64,000 nt of DNA from assembly GCA_910586545.1 (NCBI GenBank), contig CAJUIQ010000002.1, positions 1-64,000 of the forward strand. Reading direction: 5' to 3'. The notes below the pieces were generated by a model. That model had not been told where the DNA came from. It was given only the letters and a program-made list of their open reading frames with translations, and did no database searches. Positions 16,872 through 25,519 of the stretch are shown here, piece after piece; position 1 is the stretch's first letter; every line of letters starts with the position of its first letter. The position numbers and the translations under genes are program-made. The stretch comes from an uncultured Eubacteriales bacterium (GTDB lineage Bacteria; Bacillota; Clostridia; Oscillospirales; CAG-272).

Positions 16872-17705
16872 TTATAAAAGAATCACTTCTCCTGCCGCCT
16901 GCGGATCGTCACGGATGATCTCGCCTACCGCCGGAGCGGTAATCCTGCCGCTCCATGGATTTTTAATGCTCACAACCGGGGTGGTAATTACAGCCTGTAC
17001 GTGAGACTTTTCAAAAGCCAAATCAGTATCGTACAACTCGCAGTCGATCAGCGTGAGATTGTTACAATAGCAAAATGGCTGTGTACCGGTAATTTTGCAG
17101 TTGATCAGCGTAAGCCCGTCGGAATACCATGCCAGATATTCCCCGCGAATTTCGCTGTTTTTCACTGTAATATTCTTCCCGTGCCAAAAAGCGTCTTTGG
17201 TCTGAAAAACACAATTTTCAAAGACAGCATCCCGAATATACTGGAATGAATATTTTCCACTAAGCTCCACGTGGTCAAAATGCAGGTTCGAGCCGCGCAT
17301 CAAAAAATATTCGCCCACAGCGGTGCATCGCTTCATGGAAAATTCGGATAGCGACCAACCAAACTCCGGAGAAATAATATCGCAGCCCTGCATCTGTACG
17401 TCCCTGCACTCCCGCAATGCCTTAATTCCATGCAGCTTCGTATCTTCTATCTCTACATGGTCACAATACCAAAGGGCTGCTCGACATGTCTCTGTCATCT
17501 CACACCGGCAAAGCTTCAGCCGGCTGTTGTGCCAAAAGGGATACCGCAGGCGAAAACAGGAGTCCTCCGCCGTAATGTTTGTGCTTTCCTTGCAGGCGCT
17601 TTCCCCATCTGCCGGCCCGTCAAAGGTACAACGCACAATATGTATATTTTTTTCGCCGTATAAGGCACGTTCTGCGTCAAAAATTTGATTTTCGATTGTT
17701 TTCAT
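16872..17705 (-). CDS. DUF3737 family protein (predicted right-handed beta-helix)
   Basis: 277 residues from the ATG at 17705, which has AAGGAG upstream; an in-frame extension to 17759 would run into the pfkA terminator. The protein is made of short repeats rich in Cys, Asn and aromatic residues (FENCVF, LTLINCKITG, LTLIDCELYD), as in pectate-lyase-like beta-helices. It matches the DUF3737 family of Firmicutes, which is often expressed under stress or with sugar metabolism; biochemical function is unknown. No signal peptide or membrane segment is seen, so it is probably cytoplasmic. Confidence 0.85.
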   Translation of the reverse strand: MKTIENQIFDAERALYGEKNIHIVRCTFDGPADGESACKESTNITAEDSCFRLRYPFWHNSRLKLCRCEMTETCRAALWYCDHVEIEDTKLHGIKALRECRDVQMQGCDIISPEFGWSLSEFSMKRCTAVGEYFLMRGSNLHFDHVELSGKYSFQYIRDAVFENCVFQTKDAFWHGKNITVKNSEIRGEYLAWYSDGLTLINCKITGTQPFCYCNNLTLIDCELYDTDLAFEKSHVQAVITTPVVSIKNPWSGRITAPAVGEIIRDDPQAAGEVILL

Positions 17706-17726
17706 TTTCTGCTCCTTGTAAACAGC

Positions 17727-17755
17727 AAAAGAGAACCGCTTTGCGGTTCTCTTTT
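17727..17755 (-). terminator. Intrinsic terminator after pfkA
   Basis: AAAAGAGAACCGC and GCGGTTCTCTTTT around a 3-nt loop. On the minus strand the T-run is correctly placed after pfkA. Confidence 0.85.
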
Positions 17756-17759
17756 CCAT

Positions 17760-18827
17760 TTAGCCGGAAATTTCGTCCAGCAACGCGTTCATCATTTTAA
17801 AATATGCACGCTTCTTCTCACCGGCGTCGAGAATTGCCTGTTGTGCTTCTTTGCTGTAGGCCTCCAGGGCCTCCATGCCTACTTTACCTTTATATAGCCG
17901 ATCTGCCGTCTGGGCCAGATTGATGTCTATTGAAACAATTTCGTTATTCTGTTCGCAGATTACCAAATTGGATTTACCTGCAAGCAGCTCCGCCACAGCT
18001 CTGGAACCCATTCTAGCGCCTGCTACCCGATCCCGCAGCGTAGGGTTGCCGCCCCGCACCACATGGGCAAGACGCGCAAATTTTGTTTCCACGCCGGTTT
18101 TCTCCTGAATACGCTTTGCAAACGCCGGATCCGCATAATCGGGGATCAATTCCGACACAATTACAATAAAGCCCCGCTTACCGGCGGCCTTCAGCCGTTT
18201 CATTTTCTCACACATAGCCTCTTCATCGAAAGGCACTTCATTGATCACACAGGCAACCGCACCGCAGGCAATCGCTGTCTGCATAGCGATGCCGCCGGCA
18301 TTGTTGCCCATAACCTCCACTACATTACACCGTGCGTGAGACTCACAGGTATCCCGCAGGCGGTCCACCATTTCTACTACGGTATTCATAGCGGTATCAT
18401 AGCCGATAGCATATTCTGTTGAAGTGATGTCGTTGTCGATGGTACAGGGGATGCCAATGGTGGGAATACCCCGATTGGAAAGGTCGGTAGCGCCTCGGAA
18501 TGTACCGTCTCCGCCGCAGGCCACAATCCCGTCAATTTCATATTTCTTGCAGGTGGCAATCGCTCGCGCCATGCCTTCTTCCGTCTTAAACTCCGCACAT
18601 CTGTCCGAATACAGGATCGTTCCCCCCATGGTCACCACATTGGAAACATCCCGGGCCGTCAGCGTGCGTACGTTGTCGTTTACCAGACCGCTATAGCCGC
18701 CGTTGATTCCAATTACCTCAACGCCGCTTGCAAGCGCGGCCCGCGTTACGGCACGCACTGCGTTATTCATACCGGGTGCGTCTCCGCCGGAGGTAAGCAC
18801 CCCGATTTTTCTAAAACGTGTTGCCAT
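17760..18827 (-). CDS. pfkA: ATP-dependent 6-phosphofructokinase
   Basis: Phosphorylates fructose 6-phosphate, the committed step of glycolysis; 355 residues. Motifs are TSGGDAPGMNNAVRA (nucleotide binding), CGGDGTFRGA and the catalytic TIDNDI. The Gly after GGD marks the ATP-using rather than the pyrophosphate-using type. The residue just before TIDND is Cys (IPCTIDNDI). ATP enzymes have Gly and PPi enzymes Lys at this place, so the residue is unusual. Family features VEVMGNNAGG and HVVRGGNPTLRDR are present, and the length is slightly above the classic 320. It is a single-gene unit with its own promoter. Confidence 0.93.
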   Translation of the reverse strand: MATRFRKIGVLTSGGDAPGMNNAVRAVTRAALASGVEVIGINGGYSGLVNDNVRTLTARDVSNVVTMGGTILYSDRCAEFKTEEGMARAIATCKKYEIDGIVACGGDGTFRGATDLSNRGIPTIGIPCTIDNDITSTEYAIGYDTAMNTVVEMVDRLRDTCESHARCNVVEVMGNNAGGIAMQTAIACGAVACVINEVPFDEEAMCEKMKRLKAAGKRGFIVIVSELIPDYADPAFAKRIQEKTGVETKFARLAHVVRGGNPTLRDRVAGARMGSRAVAELLAGKSNLVICEQNNEIVSIDINLAQTADRLYKGKVGMEALEAYSKEAQQAILDAGEKKRAYFKMMNALLDEISG

Positions 18828-18868
18828 ATTTTTATCTCCTATCTGTATTGGTAAAACATAGTAGTATT

Positions 18869-18897
18869 ATTGTAATACCATACAGATGAAAAATCAA
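18869..18897 (-). promoter_or_regulatory. Promoter of pfkA
   Basis: On the minus strand TTGATT (18892-18897) and TACAAT (18869-18874) are separated by 17 bp, about 45 bp before the start codon. Confidence 0.7.
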
Positions 18898-18927
18898 GGG
18901 TTTTCTGCGTTTTTGGATATGTTGCTA

Positions 18928-20931
18928 TTACATACGGCGATATACAATTTTGTAATACGTCTTAGCGGTCATAGAATAGACGATAGCGTAAATCAGGGCA
19001 AATACCAAAACCGTGCATATGGTGCACACCAGAAACAGAGACACATTTTGCAAATTCAACAAATACAGCAACTTTGTAAGAATGGGGAAAGCAACGGCGA
19101 TATGCACTACTGCCGCCAGCAGCGGAATGAAAAAGACAAGAACCACCTGGGTTCGTACCGTCTGCTTCACTTCCTGGCGGCTCATCCCTACTTTCTGCAT
19201 AATGGAAAACCGTTCCTTGTCGTCGTATCCCTCTACAATCTGCTTATAGTAAATGATTAGCACGGTTGCCATCAAGAACAGTGACCCCAGGAAAACTCCC
19301 AGGAAAAACAGACCCCCATATGTATCAAAAAAGCTGGTCCGACTTAATTCTCTCCCAGAAAATGTGATTTTCTCGGCGCCGGGGAACTCTAGCGTTTGTA
19401 TTTCTTTCAGTTGTCTGGCCAGCTCCATTTTTTCTTCTTGCGTTCCGTCCGTATCAAATGCAATATGGCAGGTGAAAGAATCATAGGATTCTCCATACAG
19501 CTCCTTTGCAGCATCTGCTACGGGCGCTACTGTGTCCAGGTCGTCTACTACCAAATAGCAGATTTCCGCAAGATACGCAGTATATGTGCCGATTTCGGGA
19601 GAGGCGCTTCCGGTACCCGCCAGCCGGAAGGAACATCCCAGGATATCAATAGAATCCCATTCCTTTGCCTCGCTGCTCTCGAAAACATTTCCCACAGCAT
19701 ATATCTTTCCTGCGCCCACCGACACATGTTCACCGGACAGTGCATAATAATCGTCTTTTGACAAAATGACAAGCAGATGAATCGCGGAAGAAATATCCGC
19801 AGCACTGCCGGGAACAAAGGTATTGCCTTCCCGCTGGGTGGATATGGTCAGTGATGTGGAAACCTCCATATTCTCTATCTGCCGGCCCGTTTCGGATACG
19901 GTTCCCTCTACATAGGACAGCAGCGCGTCCCGGTCAAAATTTACGTCAGGCAGATACGTGGCCGATATGTCAATTTCCTGGGGGAACCGGGTGTGCAGCA
20001 AGTCATCCATCCCCACAAACATAGAAACGGTAGTGGAGATCATCACAAGCACCGCCGTAGATAAAATACAGATACTGGCAAGGCCGGCGGCGTTTTGCTT
20101 CATTCGGTAAATCATACCGGACACGGTAGTAAAATGGGCGGGCTTGTAATAATATTTTTTGTTTTTACGCATCAGCTTCAGAAAGATGATGCTGCCGGCA
20201 GTGAACAACAGATAGGTGCCGATGATTACCAGAATTACCGCCACAAAAAACATTCCAACGGCATCTATGGGGGAATCAATGGTCAGAGCAATCCAGTACC
20301 CTCCCCCCAGGGTGAGAGCCCCTGCAAGAGCGGAAAGCCACTTTGCCTTGGGTTCCTTTTCTCCGGCGTTGCCTGCCCGCAGCAGCTGAATGGGATTGGC
20401 CAACCGCACCTGCAGCAAATTGAACAAAAGATTCAGTACCGCAATCCCCGCAAACAACACTACAGTATATATTATAGACTGGTCGCTGATTTCAAAACTA
20501 AAATTGGGGTTAAAATCCAAAATTCGGTATAAAATCAACGTAACCAGCTTGTTAAACAGCACGCCGAGTCCAATACCTAGAACCATACTGCCCAGATATA
20601 CGTACAAACTCTCAAACAGCATAGTAATGCCAATATGTTTTTTCTCCAGGCCCAAAATGTTATACAGTCCAAATTCCTTTTTGCGCCGTTTGATTACAAA
20701 GCTGTTGGTATAGAACAGAAAAATTACCGCAAAGATAGCGGTCACACCCATTCCAAGTCCCATAAGCGTACTTAAATTGCTGTTTTTAATGGTGGAGGTG
20801 TGAAAGGTCAGCGCACACATATTGTAAAACATCATGATCGTTCCGGCACAGGTGAGCAAATACGGCAGATAAGTCTGTCGGTTGTTTTTCAGTCCGGTAG
20901 CCGCCAGACGGGGAAGAAATCCTTTACGCAT
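18928..20931 (-). CDS. BceB-like ABC transporter permease (FtsX family)
   Basis: 667-residue permease of the peptide-antibiotic resistance type. The start at 20931 (MRKGFLPRLAATGLKNNRQ) overlaps the ATPase stop by 8 bp, so the genes are translationally coupled. Hydrophobic segments cluster at the N-terminus (about 20-110), the middle (about 150-330) and the C-terminus (about 560-650). A large extracellular domain of about 200 residues lies between the last groups, as in BceB, where it senses the peptide complex. BceAB modules free lipid II cycle intermediates from bacitracin, lantibiotics or similar peptides; the actual inducer is unknown. Confidence 0.92.
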   Translation of the reverse strand: MRKGFLPRLAATGLKNNRQTYLPYLLTCAGTIMMFYNMCALTFHTSTIKNSNLSTLMGLGMGVTAIFAVIFLFYTNSFVIKRRKKEFGLYNILGLEKKHIGITMLFESLYVYLGSMVLGIGLGVLFNKLVTLILYRILDFNPNFSFEISDQSIIYTVVLFAGIAVLNLLFNLLQVRLANPIQLLRAGNAGEKEPKAKWLSALAGALTLGGGYWIALTIDSPIDAVGMFFVAVILVIIGTYLLFTAGSIIFLKLMRKNKKYYYKPAHFTTVSGMIYRMKQNAAGLASICILSTAVLVMISTTVSMFVGMDDLLHTRFPQEIDISATYLPDVNFDRDALLSYVEGTVSETGRQIENMEVSTSLTISTQREGNTFVPGSAADISSAIHLLVILSKDDYYALSGEHVSVGAGKIYAVGNVFESSEAKEWDSIDILGCSFRLAGTGSASPEIGTYTAYLAEICYLVVDDLDTVAPVADAAKELYGESYDSFTCHIAFDTDGTQEEKMELARQLKEIQTLEFPGAEKITFSGRELSRTSFFDTYGGLFFLGVFLGSLFLMATVLIIYYKQIVEGYDDKERFSIMQKVGMSRQEVKQTVRTQVVLVFFIPLLAAVVHIAVAFPILTKLLYLLNLQNVSLFLVCTICTVLVFALIYAIVYSMTAKTYYKIVYRRM

Positions 20932-21691
20932 GCTCCTCACCCCCCACAGAAAGCAGGGTGAGAGAGGAGGCGATGTCCGCATAAAACGCTTCTCTGGTCC
21001 GCTCTCCCCGATACAATTGCGTGAATACCTCCCCGTCCCGGATAAATAACACGCGAGAGGCATGGCTTGCTGCTTTTACGCTGTGCGTCACCATAAGTAT
21101 CGTCTGTCCCTCTCTGTTGATCTGCGAAAACATATCCAACAGATTATCGGAAGCGCGGGAATCCAGCGCGCCGGTGGGTTCGTCCGCCAAAATAAGCTGT
21201 GGTCCGGTGATGAGCGCGCGGGCTACGGCGCACCGCTGCTTTTGCCCCCCGGAAACCTCATAAGGATACTTTTCCAGTATGTCTTCTATATGAAGCTTCT
21301 TTGCAATAGGCTCCAGCCGTTCTTCCATCGTCTTGTAATTCTCTCCGGAGAGCACCAACGGCAGAAAAATATTGTCCCGAATACAGAAAGTGTCCAGCAA
21401 ATTAAAGTCCTGGAACACAAAGCCCAGCTTTTTTCTTCGAAATACGGACAGTTGCTTTTCCGCAATGGATGTTACATCCTCCCCGCCCAGCAGCACTTTT
21501 CCCCCGGTAGGCCGATCCAGCGAGGCGATAATGTTGAGCAGCGTAGTTTTCCCTGATCCGGATTCTCCCATAATGGCTACATATTCGCCACGCTCCATAG
21601 AAAAGTTTACCGCGCTCAGGGCCTGTACCTGTGCGCCTCCAAACCGTGTAGTATAGATTTTCTTTACATTTTTCACTTCCAACAGCGGCAT
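20924..21691 (-). CDS. BceA-like ABC transporter ATP-binding protein
   Basis: ATPase subunit of 255 residues. Walker A is GESGSGKTTLL, the signature is SGGQKQRCAVARAL, Walker B is LILADEPTG, and the H-loop is VTHS. The MacB/BceA-type sequence fits pairing with the FtsX-family permease that starts inside its 3' end. An inverted repeat of the BceR type and a -10-like TACAAT (21725-21730) lie upstream, so the adjoining two-component system probably controls it in response to antimicrobial peptides. Confidence 0.94.
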   Translation of the reverse strand: MPLLEVKNVKKIYTTRFGGAQVQALSAVNFSMERGEYVAIMGESGSGKTTLLNIIASLDRPTGGKVLLGGEDVTSIAEKQLSVFRRKKLGFVFQDFNLLDTFCIRDNIFLPLVLSGENYKTMEERLEPIAKKLHIEDILEKYPYEVSGGQKQRCAVARALITGPQLILADEPTGALDSRASDNLLDMFSQINREGQTILMVTHSVKAASHASRVLFIRDGEVFTQLYRGERTREAFYADIASSLTLLSVGGEEHA

Positions 21692-21762
21692 ATAAATATC
21701 ATCCTTTCCATTTGATCTGTAATTATTGTACTAAACCGCTGATACAGCTGCCATAGATTCAA

Positions 21763-21798
21763 CTTACATTTTCTACTCTAATCTTACATTTTTGTAAG
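21763..21798 (-). promoter_or_regulatory. Predicted BceR-type binding sites upstream of the ABC genes
   Basis: CTTACA-TTTT-TGTAAG (21783-21798) is a perfect inverted repeat of the TnACA-N4-TGTAA form known for BceR-like regulators. A second, imperfect copy (CTTACATTTTCTAC) begins exactly 20 bp away at 21763, so both would lie on the same DNA face. Confidence 0.7.
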
Positions 21799-21802
21799 AC
21801 TG

Positions 21803-22798
21803 TCATTCCACCTGCACATCCTGCCTGCCAAAGTGTACACAGACACAAGTACCCTCCCCCGGCTTAGAAGTAATAGACAGCTTGTGGCAAAGCTTTTGAC
21901 ATACCATATTACAAAGGTATAGCCCAAGTCCGGTAGCCTTTTTATCGATTCGGCCATTGCTTCCGGTAAAGCCCCGCTCAAATACCCGAGGCAAATCCTC
22001 GCTGCGTATTCCGATGCCCGTATCCTGTATGTACAGCACCGTTCCCGCATCGTCTGTCCATTCGCTCCAAATGCGGATTTCTCCGGAGGAGGTATACTTC
22101 AGCGCATTGGACAAAAGCTGTTCCGTCACAAATACAAGCCATTTCTCATCACTGATCACAGTACGGTCCAAACCCTCGGTAACAATTCCAATTTTTTTAT
22201 ATATAAAAACAGGCGCATATTTTTTTATCGCCTGACGGACTACATCGGATAAACTGCAGGGCTGGGCACAAAGGTCGGCGGCAATAGAACCAATTCGCAA
22301 ATATTCCAACGTCAGGCTGGCATACTGCTCGATTTTAAATAATTCCTGGCGCAGCTGAGATGCATCTAAATCCGTATTCTGCTGAAGCAGCAGGCTCATG
22401 GCTGCAATCGGCGTTTTAATCTGGTGCAGCCACAAGGTATAAAAGTTTTCCGTCTCCTGCTGCATTTGCATCTGTTCTGCCAGAATCGCCTCTCTGTCCT
22501 GGCACAAACGTAGGATAAGAGCGTGAAAATCCCGTTCCTCCAAAGTTTCCGGCACAGGAAGCTCTTCTGGAAATACAATACCGCTGCTGCAAATCCGACA
22601 AAGTCTGCGATGCTGACGGCGGCATCTAAGAAAATCTCTTACAGCCACAGGGATTCCTGCGACGCTAAACAGGGCCGCCGCATAAAGCACCGCCGGGAGA
22701 GGGATTTGGAACAGAACAAATACCACCGTAAAAATCAAAATAAGCAAAAACAACAGGAAAACCAGAATCCGACGGTCCCGCAGATACTGAAAAAACAT
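21803..22798 (-). CDS. BceS-like intramembrane-sensing histidine kinase
   Basis: 331 residues with two N-terminal TM helices (about 10-30 and 33-55) and almost no extracellular loop between them, the hallmark of BceS-type kinases that read transporter flux rather than the peptide itself. The H-box is LHQIKTPIAAMSLLL and the ATP domain has DTGIGIRSEDLPRVFERGF and GLGLYLC. It lies 47 bp after its regulator and 111 bp before the ABC genes, the standard order for this module. Confidence 0.94.
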   Translation of the reverse strand: MFFQYLRDRRILVFLLFLLILIFTVVFVLFQIPLPAVLYAAALFSVAGIPVAVRDFLRCRRQHRRLCRICSSGIVFPEELPVPETLEERDFHALILRLCQDREAILAEQMQMQQETENFYTLWLHQIKTPIAAMSLLLQQNTDLDASQLRQELFKIEQYASLTLEYLRIGSIAADLCAQPCSLSDVVRQAIKKYAPVFIYKKIGIVTEGLDRTVISDEKWLVFVTEQLLSNALKYTSSGEIRIWSEWTDDAGTVLYIQDTGIGIRSEDLPRVFERGFTGSNGRIDKKATGLGLYLCNMVCQKLCHKLSITSKPGEGTCVCVHFGRQDVQVE

Positions 22799-22845
22799 AC
22801 GTATGATCCAACCTTTCTTTATAGGCTATTTCGCAGATATATCTT

Positions 22846-23517
22846 CTACGGAATTATATATCCCGCGTTTTTCTTCGTCATAATAAAATCGGGAAGACCC
22901 ACATCTGCAAGCTTACGGCGCAGGCGGGTCATATTGACGGTGAGCGTATTGTCGTCGATAAAAGCGTCGCTTTCCCAAAGTCGGTGCATAATCGTGTCTC
23001 GTGAGACGATGCTGCCGCCGTTTTCCATCAGCAGCTGCAGAATCCGAAATTCATTTTTCGTCAGTTCCGTTTTTTGATTTTGTACGCGCAGCGTGGCGTC
23101 CGCCAAATTCAAAATAGCGCCGCCACGCTCCAGCAATTGGGCGGACGCGCCGAATGAATAGGTTCGGCGTATCAGCGCCTGAACTTTTGCACACAGAACC
23201 GTTAGATCAAAAGGCTTTGGGATAAAGTCATCCGCCCCCATATTCATAGCCATAACAATATTCATCTTATCCCCCGCCGAAGACAAAAAGATAATCGGAA
23301 CGCTGGACAGACTGCGAATCTGCTGACACCAGTAATATCCGTTAAAGAAAGGGAGGGATATATCCAGCAGCACCAGCTGAGGATCAAAAGACGTAAAGGC
23401 TTCCAAAACGTGCTGGAAATCTCCGGCACACATCGTTTCATATCCCCACCGAACAAGCTGATTTTCCACCGCCGAAGCAATGGCAGCGTCGTCTTCAACA
23501 ATCAATATTTTATACAT
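22846..23517 (-). CDS. BceR-like response regulator
   Basis: OmpR-family regulator of 223 residues from the ATG at 23517 (MYKILIVEDD), with GGAGG upstream. The receiver shows EDD, phospho-Asp in LVLLDISLPFFNG and Lys in FIPKPFDL. The winged helix ends with the DNA-contact region IDDNTLTVNMTRLRRKL, which is characteristic of BceR-type proteins. It is expected to activate the neighbouring bceAB-like genes through the inverted repeats at 21763-21798. Confidence 0.94.
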   Translation of the reverse strand: MYKILIVEDDAAIASAVENQLVRWGYETMCAGDFQHVLEAFTSFDPQLVLLDISLPFFNGYYWCQQIRSLSSVPIIFLSSAGDKMNIVMAMNMGADDFIPKPFDLTVLCAKVQALIRRTYSFGASAQLLERGGAILNLADATLRVQNQKTELTKNEFRILQLLMENGGSIVSRDTIMHRLWESDAFIDDNTLTVNMTRLRRKLADVGLPDFIMTKKNAGYIIP

Positions 23518-23675
23518 AGTTTTGCTGGCCTCCGCATGTAAAACTGTATCAATATAATAACACAATCGTTTTCCGAATGCAACAGAGGGAGGGTAATATG
23601 CCGTTTTGACGGAAAGAGACGCTGTATTCCAAATTCCGGCAACTTGTTAATTTTCATAAATTCCAACCCTTTTTG

Positions 23676-23704
23676 TTGAAACGCCCCCCTTTTCATGGTA
23701 CAAT
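23676..23704 (+). promoter_or_regulatory. Promoter of esterase gene
   Basis: TTGAAA (23676-23681), 17-bp spacer, TACAAT (23699-23704). Confidence 0.7.
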
Positions 23705-23734
23705 ATCCACAGCAATTCATTTGGAGGACAATGT

Positions 23735-24490
23735 ATGTTTGCAGATTCTTTTTCCTTTGAAACCTTTGAAGGCACAAAATGGACGGCTCCTTACCGCCTC
23801 CGTCTGCCGGAAAACTACAGCATTGAAAAGAAATACCCCGTAGTGCTGTTTTATCACGCTGCCGGCGAACGGGGAGACGACAATATTATGCAGCTTTCTA
23901 TTGGCCTGCCTGTAGCTATGCAGGATCCGAACAGTCCCCTGTACGACGCCATTATTATCGCACCGCAGTGTCCTTTGGATAAAACCGGAGTGGAACCAAC
24001 TTCGCCTATGGTAGCCTTTGGGAAAAAATGGGTAGAGACAGACTGGACCAAGGGGAATTATAGCGTAGACGACACGCCGGAAACAATCTATATACAAACA
24101 GCGCTGGAGCTGCTGGACTATACCTTGAAAAAATACAGCTGCGATAAATCCAGAATTTATATAATGGGGATTTCCATGGGCGCCTTTGCGGTGTGGGATA
24201 CTCTTGCCCGTCACGGAGAACGATTTGCAGCCGCTTTTGCCTGCTGTGGAGCGGGAGACCCGTCGAAAGCAGAAAAGATGCGGGATATTCCCATCTGGGC
24301 ATACCATGGCGCGCTGGATTCCGAAGTGCCTGCCGACGGCACCAGAAATATGGTGCAGGCTATTCAGGCAGCAGGCGGAGAAAAGATCCACTACACAGAA
24401 TATCCCGACTTGAATCACTGGAGCTGGGACGCCGCGTATTCCAGCTACGACGATATCCGGGCCATGTTTGGACAGCAGAAGAACATATAG
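23735..24490 (+). CDS. Alpha/beta hydrolase (carboxylesterase/PHB-depolymerase-like)
   Basis: Serine hydrolase of 251 residues. The nucleophile elbow is GISMGAFAVW (GxSxG), the acid is likely the Asp in HGALDSEVP and the His is in DLNHWSWD. VLFYHAAGERGDD provides the oxyanion region. The nearest fold group is the small predicted esterases/peptidases annotated as phospholipase/carboxylesterase. No signal peptide, so cytoplasmic. The substrate is unknown. It has its own promoter and starts 33 bp ahead of a secreted amidase gene, with which it may be co-transcribed. Confidence 0.82.
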   Translation: MFADSFSFETFEGTKWTAPYRLRLPENYSIEKKYPVVLFYHAAGERGDDNIMQLSIGLPVAMQDPNSPLYDAIIIAPQCPLDKTGVEPTSPMVAFGKKWVETDWTKGNYSVDDTPETIYIQTALELLDYTLKKYSCDKSRIYIMGISMGAFAVWDTLARHGERFAAAFACCGAGDPSKAEKMRDIPIWAYHGALDSEVPADGTRNMVQAIQAAGGEKIHYTEYPDLNHWSWDAAYSSYDDIRAMFGQQKNI

Positions 24491-24523
24491 TAAGCGCTTG
24501 CCCCGATAGGAGGGGGTACATAG

Positions 24524-25336
24524 ATGAAGAACAGGGGAAAAATTCTGGCCGTATTTTTACTTTTGTCCCTGCTTGGCAGCAGTTTTCTCTCCTGCCGAAG
24601 CGCAGAGTCAGGTACGCCAAAGGACGATGCAACGGAACATCAGGAAGAAGACTTTCCCCGTACCGGGAAAGACGACATCACCGTATGTATTGACGCCGGT
24701 CATGGATTCGGCGATGTGGGATGCGGACCAGCTTATATAGATGCCTATGAGTATGAAATTACGATTCGCGTGGCCAAACTACTGCAGGACAAGCTGGAGC
24801 AGGAAGGAATCACCGTGATCCTCACCCATGACGGAAGTATCTTTCCCTCCTCAAAAGAAATCACCGCTCTGGCAGACCGGTATGATATTGCCTATAAACC
24901 GGAAAATATGGTTGACAACAATGTGTTCAGCGCCTATGAACGGGTAATTTGGGAAAACGTGCTGGACCGTCAAACGGAGGGGGGACTAGATATTTTTGTG
25001 TCCTTACATGTAAATTCCGTTGAAAACGCGCCGCAGGTTTCCGGTATGTCTATTGACTACTGCGAGGACAACCCCAACCGCTCTTTTTTGCGGGGCTTTT
25101 CCAATGACTTAAAAAAAGCATATTTAAACGCAGATCTGACCGACGGCTTTACCATATTTGAAGATACATACGAAGATTCCTTCATCGTTACAAAGTATAC
25201 GGAAGTTCCATCCGTTCTGATTGAGATGGGATACTCCACCAATACGAATGACGCCCAAAAGTTGCGTTCCGAAACATGGCAAAATCAATTTACTTCTCTT
25301 TTGTGTGAGAGAATTTGCTATGCTTTTGGAAAATGA
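24524..25336 (+). CDS. N-acetylmuramoyl-L-alanine amidase (Amidase_3), likely lipoprotein
   Basis: Zinc amidase of 270 residues that cuts the bond between muramic acid and the stem peptide. The N-terminus is a signal peptide ending in FLSC, an acceptable though not ideal lipobox, followed by a charged linker (about 25-48). The catalytic domain has the zinc ligands in CIDAGHGFGD (His), AYEYEIT (Glu) and VSLHVNS (His), and the catalytic Glu in VLIEMGYSTN. GGAGG precedes the start. A role in wall turnover, cell separation or spore germination is possible; none is specified by context. Confidence 0.9.
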   Translation: MKNRGKILAVFLLLSLLGSSFLSCRSAESGTPKDDATEHQEEDFPRTGKDDITVCIDAGHGFGDVGCGPAYIDAYEYEITIRVAKLLQDKLEQEGITVILTHDGSIFPSSKEITALADRYDIAYKPENMVDNNVFSAYERVIWENVLDRQTEGGLDIFVSLHVNSVENAPQVSGMSIDYCEDNPNRSFLRGFSNDLKKAYLNADLTDGFTIFEDTYEDSFIVTKYTEVPSVLIEMGYSTNTNDAQKLRSETWQNQFTSLLCERICYAFGK

Positions 25337-25452
25337 TAGCGCCGCCCCGTCGTGTTGTCTGTGCAAACTGGCGTATCCCCTCTGCAAAAAAAGGGGAAAA
25401 CTGCGATTTTTAACAAAATAAAAATTTCCCGCATTTAATTTTTTTCATTTGC

Positions 25453-25480
25453 TTGACATCCCGGTTTCTGTGGCTATAAT
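25453..25480 (+). promoter_or_regulatory. Sigma-A promoter of oxidoreductase gene
   Basis: TTGACA (25453-25458), 16-bp spacer, TATAAT (25475-25480). Confidence 0.85.
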
Positions 25481-25519
25481 GTTTACTATATCAAAAATGC
25501 AAAAGGTCAGGGTAAAGCA

